From Cavenderia fasciculata (lineage: Eukaryota; Evosea; Eumycetozoa; Acytosteliales; Cavenderiaceae), in NCBI RefSeq assembly GCF_000203815.1, contig NW_004457624.1, forward strand, positions 930,001 through 994,000: a DNA stretch of 64,000 nucleotides, written 5' to 3'. The position numbers were made by a program, and so were the translations under genes. The notes beneath the pieces were generated by a model. The model made no database searches and was not told the DNA's origin. It saw only the letters and a list, made by a program, of their open reading frames with translations. Position 1 is the first letter of the stretch. Each line of letters starts with the position of its first letter. Positions 11,499 to 24,306 of this stretch are shown in pieces.

Positions 11499-14400
11499 AT
11501 GTCTTCAGATACATCTACACCTATATCTCCACCATCAACATCATTATCATCATCATCAACAACATCACCAAACGATGACACTTTAAGGAGAGATAGATCG
11601 AGTACAATGTACTCGGTTGAACAGAGCCAACAGGCAGTACCAGCAAATGTGCAAAGAGAGGTTTATAAGCAATTTGAGCTACTGTTACTCAAGAAACGAT
11701 CACCCAATGTGGAAAAGGTTACTATTAGACAGGGACTGCTCGTGTCAATCCCTCAGGTCGAGCAAGTGTCGTCAATGAGTGTCGCACAGGTTACTCATCA
11801 AATCGACGTGCTCTCCAATGTATTGGTCAAGATGGCGTGTGGACCAAACTTGCATGCAGTCATAGAGGTGCTGATCAAGATGTGTGACTCGTATCTCGAC
11901 GATCCTCACAATATGGTTAGTAACGATAAGAAGGGTCGTCCCGATCTCCCCTCCTATTCCAAAGATGATATAGAGTCTGATGTTGACATATCACTACCTT
12001 TCACCAGTGGAGACAACCTTTCAGGTATTGTTTTAAAGGATGAACAATTAAGATTATTACAACAACAACAACAACATAGTCAACAACAATCATCATCGAC
12101 ATTAAATACTCCAACCTCTTCATCATCATTATCATCACCAGCATTGAATGCTACATCTACTCCAAACACTGGTATGAACTTGTCAACTGGGTCATTATCA
12201 ACACCTCCATCTTCTAATAATTTGAATGTGTCGGCTGGAAGTGACAGTCTAGGAGGAGTGGCAACACCAACCATCACAATGATCATACAACAACAAGAGA
12301 CTGTATTGCAACCTTTGAATGCGTATAATACCTATAAATACGTGTCCGAGGACACACCACTCTACCTCATTCTCCATACAATGCATATGATCCTTTTATC
12401 GCATATTGGTGGAGGAAATAGTACGGCTAAAGTGGCAACAGGACCGGGTGTAGGAGGTGACCGTCACGATGCATACCCACAAGACTTGGCACAGGCAGAT
12501 GCGGCACGATCTCAGATCGCTTCAATGTCACCCAAATCAATTACATTCTTTTTTAATCTATTGCAATACACGTTTACACCATCTGTGCGATGCAAGGCTG
12601 CTAGATGTTTGCAAGCAATTTCTGTGGTCAGTCTCGATGTGATTGCACAGTTGTTTGTGACACGGTTACAGAGTGGCGGTGGAGGAGGTGGTAGCAAGGC
12701 AGACGACTTTTACCGCGAGTATTCGACGATGCAACGTGCTGCCAAGTACCTCGAGTTTGGCTTTTATCGCGCCACACAGGCCGAGGGCACGAGCCAATAC
12801 TTTGCAAAGCTGCTCCTCGAGATGGAGAAGGCGTCGCGTACAGTATACATGCAAGCGACGTTGCAGACGGTCGTGCAGGCGTTGCCGCGTGTGTTTGGCG
12901 GGTCTGTCCCGTTACAGTGTCCCGTCCCAGACACATTCCGCAGTGTCATCACTAAAATGTACGATGTGGTACTCAAATGGCACAAAAAGAATGCCAAGCT
13001 CAAGAACCTGTGCGTTCGTGCACTCGTCGCACTGTGCGGCACCAGCGAAGAGATGGTGCAGAGCAAGGGTGCCGACGTGCTGACACTGATCGCCAAGGGC
13101 GTGGGCGAGGGTGGCAGCAAGACACGTCGCGCACTTTTAGAAGCATTGATTGCCTATTTCAAGGCACTCAAGGCGTTGTTTGGCGTAGAGGCACGTGCAT
13201 CGGCGTTTTACCAGCAACATGTTGATATTGTCGTGCCGACGGTGTTGCCCAAAAAGGGGTCGTCGCCCGTATCGGACCCTGTACTCGTTCTAGAGGTACT
13301 GCTCGCGATGGGCCGTTTCTCGCCGAGTGTGTGTGTGTCCAAACACGTGCTTGCTGTTCTCGCCAAGGAAGGCAGTAGCAAGTCATCGTCTGAACACGCG
13401 CTCGAGGGTAAAGCAATCGTACTCAAGTTTTTCGCGACACTCAACGACGAGCTTGGCGAGCAGATGCGTGTGTACGACCGTACTATATGGCAGACTCTCG
13501 ACCCGCTCTTCCACGCGTACGACGGTGACTCTAGTCCCCTGCGCTACCTCCTCTTGTGTTTCCCGGCACTCTGCTCACTCGAGCACCGCAAGGATGTTGG
13601 CGACCGCATCACAAGATGGACGTGGAGTGCCGATATGGAGGTGGCGACGCTCGCAACACTCGGCATCACTAAGTATCTGGCCATCCAACCACAAGCAACC
13701 TTTCCCACCATCCTTTTCCAGATGCTCAACTACATCACCAACTTTTTTGGCGAGCCTGTGTCTCTGCTCAAGGTTGTGCGTAACATTAGCATGGTTGTTG
13801 AGGAGTTTATTCTGCTCCACCACCTGCCCAACGGTGCGCGCAAGATGTCTGCATCGATCGACCCCACCACATGGCGCAACTTGCGTGAGACGTGTGAGGG
13901 TGTGTCGCTCTACCTACTCAACGCGCCCGCCGCACCCGCACTCTGGAGTGCTGTACTCAACCTCGTGCGTCTGACCGGCCACCCACTATTCCGCGACATT
14001 GACAACAACGCCGAGACCACACCACCCCCCTATCTCGCCGACCATCTCCTCCCCACCTCTATCTCGCCACTCTCGGCCATAGCACCCAACATGAATGCCG
14101 ATCTCGTCAACTTCCTCTTGCATCACGAAGGTCCACTCCAAAACAGCATCAACTGGGCTTGGACAAGACTCCGTAAGCGTTGGCACCCAAAGTCACAACC
14201 AGGGTTGGCATGGCGCAACAATCTCGCGTTCCTCCTCCTCTCACTCCGTCTCAACAATGACGCACCTGAAATCACGGCCGTCGAAGACCAATTGTTGACC
14301 GAAGTACTGACCTGCTACTTTCAAGAACGTGAAGGAAAGACAGCCGAGGAATTGGGCCCCGTCATTGCAGAGATATCCCTCTTTTTACACCGATCCTGTT

Positions 14401-17400
14401 ACGACACTGTATTTAGATTCCTCGAGCAGGAAAGAGGCAGAGATCTCAAACGTAAAAGAAAAGAGGTGTTTTACACCCAAGAGTATGTCATTGTATATAT
14501 TTCCCAACTGGTGGCTCGTCTCACCGTCATTGACTATGACAACATTCCATCAGTCCGTACAGCTCTTCGTGAAGTAACCTATTTCTGGATCACCAATCCT
14601 CAAATCTTTCAACCTCTCTCTCCAACTGTTAAAAATAATATTGCTAAATTATTTAAACATTTCTTATATCTTGATAGTATGTTAAAAAAAAAAAAGAAAC
14701 AAACAAACAAAACAAATAATAATAATAATAAGAATATTTATTTATTTATTTATTTTTTAAAATTTAGGTAAAAGTTCAATTCCAAAAGGTGAAATATCAT
14801 TAAATAAGGCATCATATTGTAAATTATTATTTGCTTCTTTACAAAAGTATGTATTTGATGATAATAATAAGAAATGATTCATATTTTATTAATATTAATT
14901 AATTATTCTTTTTTATTTTAGTTTATCAGAAAATACAATTTCAAATCCAGAAACTATTGAAGGTGAATTGGAATTAAATCTTCAAAAATCATTTAATATT
15001 GTAGTTTCGGTTGGATGTTTGGATGATTTTAAAAAAGATATTGTACCACATCTTATTAGATCACTTGTATTGGGTCAACATATTCATCAAACCATTGCTG
15101 AAACATTGGCAAGCTTTTTAAGAAGATCTCCAAAATACCTAAACGAATATATAGACAAGAGTTTTGATAATGATAAATCACCAACCTCTTCATTATCATT
15201 CCTCCGTGCATTGGTTATTTGTTTTACTGATTATTTCCTTAGTTGGGGTCATAATTGTAGACCTGAAAGATTGTAAGTAGAAAAAACATATTAATAATTA
15301 TTTTAATATTTTAATAACTCCTTTTATTTTTTAATTTATTTGTTTAGAATACATTTATGTTTATTCCATATGGTATCAACTAATCCAGATGCAAGAAAAT
15401 TAGCTATATTATTATCAAATAGATTAATGATGAAAACAAATACATCACAGGAAGTACCAACTATTGTAACTGATGAAGTTGGTGCTGCATTGTCAATCGA
15501 TGATAAAGGTGCTGATATGGAGGAATTGGAGAGAAAGGTGATGGTTTTATCAAGTCATTTACAGATTGTACCGACTGACAATGTTTCCAATTTCGTGTAT
15601 CATCGTTCGTCACTCTTGTACTCTAATTCAATGGCGTCAAAGTATCAATGGATGACACCTGGATTGTTTGAAGAGGTCGATGCCTGTTATCACCATCTCC
15701 CCATGTCACATCGATTGTCCATGTTGACACTATTGGCTCCGTGGACACGCAACTTTTATTGGATGCTTTCCAACAGCGTTGGTGCAGGTGGTACGATTAC
15801 CGCATCGATTGCCAACAATTTCCATCATTTGGAGACTGTTCTACCACCCAAATCAACAGAGAGTGTGTTGGAATCACTCATGAGCATCACGATGCAGTCT
15901 AGAGAGAACCCGGCAACACATAATGCGTTGGAAGTGTTGTGGGGCGAATTGGCGAGCTCGGGAGACGGGTCAAATGCAACGGTCAAGGTCTACAAAAAGG
16001 TGATCGAGTTTCTCAAGGAAAAGTATCATCAAGATAACTACCAGTCGGGTGGCAACAAGGTTGCGTGCGCACAAGCAGATGTGCGTCAATGCGCGACTAT
16101 GGCAATGAGTTTTATCAGCCGTCGTAGCAGCAGTCACTGGATTGTGGCGATGGAGATTATGGCCAAGAGTCTGCGTCACTATGCTATTCTCCCACCTTCG
16201 CCAAGCCAGTTTGTCAGCGACTTTTTGGGTGGTGGCGAGAACGAGTCAATCTCGCTGCGTAGCGAGGAAGCGTACCTGTTCTTTTTAGAGGATCTGGCAT
16301 TTGAGTTCCAACATCAAGATGTCATACAGATACCACGCTTTGTGCCAACTCTGTTGGTCAACGGGCTACTTGTGTCGGTCAGTCGTCGTCTAGTCGATAA
16401 TGTGCTGTTGTCGTTAGTTGTTCAACAGCCAACGATCGCAGACGCCATCAAACGCGAAGCAATGCAATTGATCCAGCAGGCACCCGCCAACTTGCACGAC
16501 TGGACCGAACGCGAACGTCTTCAATTGGTTCGTGTAATGGTCGCGTCACTTGGCGAGACAATCGTCGAGATTTGGGAGCAGTTGATGCTTCAATTTGCAA
16601 TTAGATCTAATCAACAGTCATCAGCTATCCCCGCACTCGATTGGTACCAGTCAGTACGCACTACACTGGCCACTAAAAAGGACGGTATGGATGGTCTACT
16701 CGGGTTGTGCTGCGGACTGTGGCGTGCATGTGTCATGGGCGACGTTGAAAAGATGTACAAGGCTGTCGAGGTGCTCTCAGGCATTGTCGCAGCTGCTGGC
16801 CAAAAGTGTATCCATTCAGAGACATCCTACTCGATTGTCGTGCGTCTTGGCTCTATCTTGCTCCACACCTCTTACTTTTCACAGTTTAATGCATCGTTGG
16901 TGTTACTCAACCGTATCGTCAACTCGCTCGACACCAATTTACCCCTCCAGGCAAAGATCACCGAGGAGATGATAGACATTCTCGGCGCGGGTATGCGTAC
17001 AGAGACAGTTGTCAACCGCGGTATTGCACACCCACACACTGCCCTCTTGACCCTGTGGTTTGCCAAGAGCTGTATCGGATTCTACGACAAGCACGGTCGT
17101 AACAGTCTGCTCGACCCGATCGTGTGCTCGGTTGTCATCACCACGGCGTGCATGGTCACCATGTCGCCCGAAGACCCGTTGACACTCGACTTTTTCGAGT
17201 ATCTCTCCGACTCTGAGGAAAAGTGTCGGTCGCTTGCATCGCTCATGTCGCTGCTGCACCCATTCTACCCGTATATTACCCGTACAACCTCGGTCCCTCC
17301 GTGCTCGGCAGGCGAGCTGATTCGCGCACTCGCCGCGCAGCTGTTTGCCACATATGGCAGCTCGCCTGATTTATTGTCCAACATTATCCGCTCGGTCACC

Positions 17401-18570
17401 GAGATGGTGCGATCGTCAATGGACTCGAACAAAGAGAACGACGCGTCATTCTATCTGTTGTTGGTTGAGGAGATGCTCAACAACCACGCCAACAACAACC
17501 AGTCGGCCATCTACCCGCAATATCTCATCGAATTTGTCACGGTCATCATCGAGGTGTGTCAGCGCTCGTCTTCAGCCAAGACCCGCACCCACGCACAGAA
17601 CCTGCTACCCTTTATCATGGACAATCTCCCACAAGGCCTGCAAATCGGTCAGTTTGACTTCCTCAAGCCGTACACCAACGGATTCGAGCAGACGTCCATG
17701 TTTGGGTTCCAGACAGATGCCGACTCGCTCAACAACCTCTACTCGTCACTCTATCTCATCAACACGTACATCTTTGCCGTGCCAGCCGACTCACCACTCA
17801 ACATTCAAATGAGACGTGCACTTGAGAATAGTTACAAGGATCGTCTGCCAAGTTCACACCATCTCCCATCTGTTCTTAGTCATCCCTACGTTTTACCAAA
17901 TCTTAAACGACACAAATCGTCTTTGAATTTGATGCATCGTATGACTGTCGGCCCTGCTGCCACTCTAGGTATATCATCATCTTCTTCTACTTCCTCATCA
18001 TCATCATCTCCATCATCTCCATCAACATCGTTTATTAATATGAGTAATATGGTATTACCAAAGAAACCAACACCAGCTCCACCAGCACCATTAAAGAAAA
18101 CGGGAGGGTTGAATTCAAGTTCTGGATCACTACCAACAACTCCACCACCACCCGTTCCTACTGCCAACCATCCAACCCATCAAAGAATTCCATCCAACTC
18201 ATCGTCCAACACTACAACATCGGCTTCATCACCCATGATGCCGACCACTCCACCTCCACCAGTCCCACTACAATCACAACACAAGAGAACACCCTCTGCA
18301 TCACTTCCACCACCACCAGTCCTACAACACAAGAGAATGCCATCAAACAACTCTTCGTCGACACCCACCACACCAGTTACTCCATCCTCTCCATCTGTTG
18401 AAAGTGTCAATGGTAACAATAATGGAACAACAACAAGTGGTAGCAATTCACCAGCGATAGGAGCTCCACCAATAGTACCACCAAAGAGAAAACCAAAACC
18501 ATCAGCTGTTCCTCCAGGTCTTTTACCCACTCCACCTTCTTCACCTCCACCTCCTCCACCTTCAATTTAG
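11499..18570 (+). CDS. Furry/Tao3/Mor2-like cell morphogenesis protein
   Basis: Four exons: 11499-14676, 14768-14846, 14922-15272 and 15348-18570, all joined in phase, giving 2276 residues, a length close to yeast Tao3 and fission yeast Mor2. Proteins of this family are scaffolds for NDR/LATS kinases that set cell shape. The body is helical-repeat sequence. The best family signature is the block with TPGLFEEVDACYHHLP and LTLLAPWTRNF, followed by LEVLWGELAS, matching the Furry pattern of a long helix, 'LLPWxxN' and 'xxLWxxL'. Residues about 185-260 are Gln/Ser-rich, and the last 230 residues are Pro/Ser-rich with PPPPP runs that could bind SH3, WW or EVH1 domains. Codons are markedly G/C-rich from about 12.7 to 14.3 kb and A/T-rich around the two middle introns. 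Family assignment is moderately sure; it could be another large ARM/HEAT scaffold. Confidence 0.62.
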
Positions 18571-18992
18571 ATCATAATATAATAATAATAATAATATTAA
18601 TCATCAAATTTGTAATAACACCTTTTTTTTCATAAACTAATAATACTTTCCAAATAAAAATAATAAATGATAATATTTATTTATTATTATTCATCATTTT
18701 TTTAGATCTAATTTAAAAGATATATCTTTTTACTTCAAGGTCGTAGAATGGACGATCTTTTTTTTTTTTTGGTGAAAGATCACTCAACCTTTTTATTATG
18801 CTCAGCGAAATATCTGGGACGATGGTGAGGTGGAGTTCGTTTTTTCTAAAGAACAATCGTCGCAATCTGGGTGACTGTGGGCGTTCTTGATAAAATAAAC
18901 TCTTTTTTTTCTTTATTCTATCTAGCTTAGTTAGTTTAGAACATACATCAATCATTCTCTATTTATATATTCATAAAGAGAGAGTAGAAGAA
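18571..18992. other. Intergenic region before the sphingomyelinase-like gene
   Basis: The first 140 nt are A/T-rich 3' flank. Positions 18735-18900 are unusually G/C-rich for this genome's intergenic DNA, hold T-runs and GATC-flanked T-tracts, and probably form the upstream control region of the gene at 18993. No RNA gene is recognised. Confidence 0.4.
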
Positions 18993-20907
18993 ATGACTCG
19001 TTTGAATTCAAGTTTGTGGTGTGTTGTCACAGTCATTGTTGCTTTGATGGTTCACAATGCATCTTCATACACTTTTATGCATTTAAGTGATGTACATTAC
19101 AGCTCAATGGTCAATACAGTATTATACAACGATTCAACTTTATGTTTAGCAAGTTCATTGTATGTTTTTAAAAGAAAGATCTCAAGCTTGCATTGGGAAT
19201 AATAAAAGTAGAGAATACTTGTACTCACCAAATCTATTACTATTATTATTATTATTCTATTAAAGATTCAAGAGTCAATATATTCAAGATTTAGAGATCC
19301 CAATTTTCAATGATCCATTAACACATTCAGGTCTTTATGGTAGATATGGTTGTGATACCAACTTGGAGTTATTCAACTCTACGTATGTATTTTTAGATTT
19401 AGATTTAGATTTGTATTTAGATTTAGATTTGATTTGATTTGTATTGACTTACATTTACATCACTATTTACAATAGATTGGTTGACATGTTCAATAACTAT
19501 GATTTGGGTGAAACTGGTTTCATCGTCTTGTAAGTACTACCTAATTGGTATTCTTTTGAATTCAGCCTCTAATTATTATGACGTCTTATTTATTTATTTA
19601 TTTATTTTTCTAGTACTGGTGATTCTGCAGGACATGCACTTCCATATGATGATTGGTCAAATTCAGTGATCACATTTTCAAAGGTGATTTCTGAAACCTA
19701 TTCTGGAACAAACACCACTTTTATTCCATCGATTGGTAACAATGATGTGTTCCCAGACTACAACTCGTCGTGCAGTGATGGTAACCTCGAATTTTTGGCT
19801 AGCGTATGGGACGAATGGATTCCAGAGTCTCAAAAGGCAAACTTTTTGAAAATGGGTTCCTATGCTGTCTCTCCAGCTCCAGGTTTGACTGTTCTAGCCG
19901 TCAACACTGTTCTCTACTCTGTCAAGCAAAAGAATATCTTTTCCGGTGATCCATGTGGTCAATTTGCTTGGTTAACCAACGAATTGGAAATTGCTGCTGC
20001 CAACAATAATACGTATGTTTAAACACCAAACAACAATGCATGACTTTTTATCATTAACAAACCTTTTGTATTATTATTCTAGAGTTTACATTATTGGTCA
20101 TATTTTCCCAGGTTTGGATCCGTTCTTCCAAATTGAAACCTGGAAGGAAGATTATATTTTCCAATTTATGGATGTTGTTAAAAATGTTTGTTCATTAATC
20201 CAATCAATCCATCATCCTTTTTGTTTTCTAGAAGACTAATACTTTATTTATTTTTCTATTCTATTATTAGTATACAGATATTGTAAAGGGAGGATTTTTC
20301 GGACATATTCATAGAGATGAATACAGATCATATGATCTTAGTATCCCACCAACTCCAGATACCCAGCACTCTGCTGCTGGTCACAAGGAAGAGGATGTAT
20401 TCTCCAACAGCGATATGTTTTTCCCACTTTTCATTGGGTCTGCCATCTCCCCACTCTACCAAAACAATCCATCCTACAAGGTCTACCAAGCCACCCCAAC
20501 CTTTAGCATTTACAACATTACCACCTACTATAGCGATCTCTATGTATCCAACTTTAATGGTTACATCAATTGGACTGTTGAATACAACTTTGCTGAAGAG
20601 TACAAAATCCAAGTATGTAAAAAAAAAGGTTAACAAACATAGATAGATAGATAGGTATTAACCCCTACTCTCCTTTTCTATTTTTTAGTCTGAATTTATT
20701 GATGGTGCTGCTTTGGCTGATTTGACCACTAGATTCTTTATGGACCCAGTCATGTATGCCCGTTATGACGATCATCGTGCTGCCAACTTCCTCCCTGATA
20801 TTGTCGATACTTTATGTCTCAACTCTCAATATTCTGACAAGGCATGGAGCAACTGTGTCCAAGGTCTTTCTCTTGCAAGCGCTAAAAAAATGGCCGAAGA
20901 ACTATAG
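18993..20907 (+). CDS. Acid sphingomyelinase-like phosphodiesterase (secreted)
   Basis: Seven exons: 18993-19159, 19266-19382, 19476-19529, 19614-20012, 20083-20185, 20271-20612, 20689-20907; all join in phase to give 466 residues. A signal peptide covers about residues 1-26. The metal-dependent phosphoesterase motifs appear in order: SDVHYS (D-x-H), TGDSAGH (GD), GNND, GHIFPG in place of the usual GHxPPG, and GHIHRDEY (GHxH). The family (Smpd, SMPDL3, D. discoideum sgm genes) hydrolyses sphingomyelin or phosphodiester bonds of nucleotides and lipids in lysosomes or outside the cell. No saposin domain precedes the catalytic domain, so it is SMPDL3-like rather than full acid sphingomyelinase. 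Substrate cannot be told from sequence. Confidence 0.85.
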
Positions 20908-21606
20908 TTTTAAAAAAACTAACCAAACATCAACAACAAACAAATTACTAATAATCATTATAATGATTAAACCGACGCTCATCAATTCCCCCTCCCCTCC
21001 TTCTTTTATCACACTAAATTAATATCATTAAATTATTGATCCAGCCGATTACTGATCACTTTAATAATATTATAATTGAATATTCGTTATTATTTGATTG
21101 ACTTCTCTTTTTTTTTTTCATTTCTGTTCAAGGAACCAGCGACTCTATGCGCTCAAGACTATAAGATAACCCTCGCCTGGTGTTCTGCCTCATCTGTCTT
21201 TGACTGAAGAGGTGTAGCTCGTCCCTGGGCGTTTTAATTTTTTATTCACGATAACCATTGACCTCCTAAGATTTTTTTGATGGCAAATTTAAAACACGTC
21301 ACCACAAATATCTTTGTTCTATTTTATTCCATGACAGATTTTTTTATTCTCTTTGTCGACAAGACATACAGAGGGCCATCCAACTTATAAACCAGGTACC
21401 GAGTTATCATTATAGAGAGGTTGACTATGATACAAGTTTCCTGGTGTATACACATCATTTCCCGGGCTTTGGCAACACAGAAACTATTTAAACACAAATG
21501 ATTAATCTTTTATTCCATCATCAAACGTTCATTCAAACAAATAACAATCATCAATCAACTTTATCAACTTAGTCAACATTATCCTTTCCAATCAACTATT
21601 CACAAT
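20908..21606. promoter_or_regulatory. Upstream region of the first ependymin-like gene
   Basis: A G/C-rich island at 21125-21235 stands out from A/T-rich surroundings. The blocks TCTTTGTTCTATTTTATT (21311-21328) and AAACTATTTAAA (21481-21492, TATA-like, about 120 nt before the ATG) recur upstream of the twin gene at 23011-23028 and 23152-23163, so they are likely shared promoter elements carried along in the duplication. A 10-bp palindrome TTGTCGACAA lies near 21352. Confidence 0.55.
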
Positions 21607-22352
21607 ATGTTTTTTGCTAAATTCGCCATTTTAATCATCAGTGCATTATTTGCCTTTTCCGGTGTCAATGCCAAAGACTGCTCCAAAAGCAATGGATACA
21701 CTACTGGTTACACCTTATCATCATTTAACGCTGTCCCACTTAGTGGTGGACAATCTGAATCATTCTTTGAAGGTACATAAAAGCTATTGAATATCTTAAA
21801 ATATAATTAATAATCCTATATTTATTTATTAACAAACTCATCCTTTTGTTTATTCTTATAGTTGGTGACACTTCAGTTGATTTCCATGGTCAACGTATCA
21901 GAGTTGATTATGAAATCTTTTCACAAGGAAATCCAATCATCAATGGTTCATTCTGGGGATTCGGTGGAAATATCAACAAGGCTTATTTCCTCAACCAAGG
22001 TGTTTGCACAGTTTCACCACTTGTAACTCCAATTCCAAGTTCAATTATCAATGGCACTGTTGTTGACAAGACTAAATTGGGTAGTTTCGATGTCGATGTA
22101 ATCAAGGTTGAACCAACTCCCTCCTCTGGTCAAACTCTCTTTGCTGACCCAAAGAAATGTGCTGCTGTAGCTGCCACCATTTTCAATGTCGATTTTACCA
22201 ACCCAGGATTTGCCAACATGTTGTTCTTTGATTTCGTCGACCAATACACTGAATCATTCTTTGTACTTCCATCACAATGTTCGCAAGCCAACGCTCAATT
22301 GGCCTCATTTGCTGCTCCACACACTCCACACTTCTCTCGTTACCTTCATTAA
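21607..22352 (+). CDS. Secreted ependymin-like protein, tandem copy A
   Basis: Two exons, 21607-21772 and 21862-22352 (intron 89 nt), give 218 residues. A clear signal peptide (residues 1-22, ending SGVNA) is followed by a mature domain with five Cys. Features that fit the ependymin-related family, as I recall it, are the strand VDFHGQRIRVDYEI, a central Cys after a Gly/Asn-rich loop (GVCTVSPL), an LGSFDVDVIKV strand and a C-terminal ESFFVLPSQC that parallels DPSVFNLPKIC in the ependymin-related gene at 61764. The tail after the last Cys (about 21 residues, ending HFSRYLH) is extra. Similarity to ependymins is weak and inferred; the secreted nature is firm. The neighbour at 23266 is a near duplicate. 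Confidence 0.75.
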
Positions 22353-23265
22353 ATTGATCTATTCAATTTCTTATTGTTTAGATAATTCTATTGATGGATC
22401 CCAATCCACATTTCTTTTATTTTTGAATAATGTTTGCACTTGATAAGTGCTTCAATTCTTTAATAACATCATTCACAAAAAAAAAATATTAAAAATAAAT
22501 CTTTTGATTGATCAATCACTATGATCCTTTTTAAATAATTAAATCTACTTTTTTGTATGAATATTACTACGTTTTCAAAAAAAAGTATAGAAAAATAATT
22601 GTAAATTAGATAATTCATTTTTTTGATCAACTATCTATATTTCCAACAAAATGTTATTCCCTATATGATTGTAATCAAGAATTAAAATCAATTCATAGTT
22701 ATCATTTGTATTTCTGCAGCCATACAAAATTCATAGATACAAAGATCGAAATCAATCAAAGATCGCTAGGTGGTCGTGACAACAACGGTTGCCAATTATT
22801 ATATATTGATAACAAACAAACAAATGTCTATTGCAATAGATTTAAAGGGTTTTGGTATGTTTACAATAATGTAATCAATAAATGTGTTTCTCTTAAGATT
22901 GCAAGAGTAATCGACCTCATTTGATTTAATTTTTATTCAAGCAACTTCAAAGGAGATATTTATAAAATCCACTCTCGAAAAATTAAAAAATGATCCATCA
23001 AAAATTAATATCTTTGTTCTATTTTATTATTCAGATGATTTATCCATCTTCAGAAGGAACCCCGATGATCGAGGACTAACGCCAAGGCTTGTCTTTGGTA
23101 CTACTCCCTGGGGTTATGCACGTCATTTTAGTGATACTCGGGCTGCATCGGAAACTATTTAAAGACAAATGATCAATCATTTATTCCATCATCAAACATT
23201 CATTCAAACATTAATCAAATAAACCAACTTTCAATACCAATAAACACTAATCAACTATTCACAAG
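22353..23265. promoter_or_regulatory. Spacer between the ependymin-like twins
   Basis: The first about 150 nt after the stop are similar to the flank following copy B, so the duplicated unit extends past the coding region. The middle (22500-22950) is A/T-rich with no convincing gene. The last 260 nt repeat the promoter blocks seen before copy A, including the AAACTATTTAAA box at 23152-23163. Confidence 0.5.
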
Positions 23266-23999
23266 ATGTTTTTTGCTAAATTCGCCATTTTAATCATCAG
23301 TGCATTATTTGCCTTTTCCGGTGTCAATGCCAAAGACTGTTCCCAAAGCAATGGTTACACTACTGGTTACACCTTTGCATCATTCAACGCTATCCCACTT
23401 GGTGGTGGACAATCTGAATCATTCTTTGAAGGTAAATATATGATATAAATGAATCTGAATATTCCATATCTTTTATTAATCGCGACACCCCATCCATCAT
23501 TATTATAGTTGGTGACACTTCAGTTGATTTCCAAGGCCAACGTATAAGAGTTGATTTTGAAATCATTTCCCAAGGATACCCAACCATCAATGCATCATTC
23601 TGGGGATTCGGTGGAAATATCAACAAAGCATACGTCCTTTCTGATGGTGTTTGCACAGTTTCACCACTTTCAACTCCAATTCCAGGTTCAATTATCAATG
23701 GCACTGTTGCTGGAAAGACTAAATTGGGTAGTTTCGATGTTGATGTAATCAAGGTTGAACCAACTGCTTCCTCTGGTCAAACTCTCTTTGCTGACCCAAA
23801 GAAATGTGCTGGTGTCGCTGCCACCTTTTACAATATCGATGCTGCCAACCCAGGATTTGCCAACATGTTATTCTTTGATTTCGTCGACCAATACACTGAA
23901 TCATTCTTTGTACTTCCATCACAATGTTCGCAAGCCAACGCTCAATTGGCCTCATTTGCTGCTCCACACACTCCACACTTTTCTCGTTACCTTCATTAA
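23266..23999 (+). CDS. Secreted ependymin-like protein, tandem copy B
   Basis: Two exons, 23266-23431 and 23509-23999 (intron 77 nt), encode 218 residues, the same length and splice phase as copy A 1659 nt upstream. The signal peptide and the C-terminal 50 or so residues are identical to copy A, while the middle differs at many positions (for example residues around GYPTINASFW and AYVLSDG). The pattern of identical ends and diverged centre suggests gene conversion or selection on the mature domain. Family reasoning is as for copy A. The promoter is also duplicated, so both are probably co-regulated. Confidence 0.75.
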
Positions 24000-24306
24000 A
24001 TTGATCTATTCAATCTCTTATTGTTAGATAATTCTATTTGGTTCCATCCATTTTAATTTTAGTTTTAATATCTTACTTTTTTATTTAGAATAATGATTAT
24101 ACTTGATAAGTGTATCAATTCTTGAATAACATTCTTTACAAAAAAAAAATAAAAAATATCATTTGATTGATTCAATCGTCATATGATGCTTTTAACAAAC
24201 ATTGCTATCAAGGGTGACTTGGTCATTGATACTCGTTCTTCCATTGCTCCAATAATTCAAAATGATGATATTATTTCCTCTTTAAAATAAAAGAAAAGGA
24301 AATTGG

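Noticed and set aside
12628..13974. Several overlapping frames on both strands inside the Furry-like gene
   Set aside because: High G/C content removes stop codons in all frames; the products are Arg/Ser/Cys-rich without domains.
18713..18955. Minus-strand frame of 80 codons
   Set aside because: Lys/Phe-rich translation of T-runs, with no start context or family.
22706..22924. Plus-strand frame of 72 codons behind a CTGCAG acceptor-like site
   Set aside because: The only upstream ATG (near 22651) meets a stop before any donor, and the composition is intergenic.
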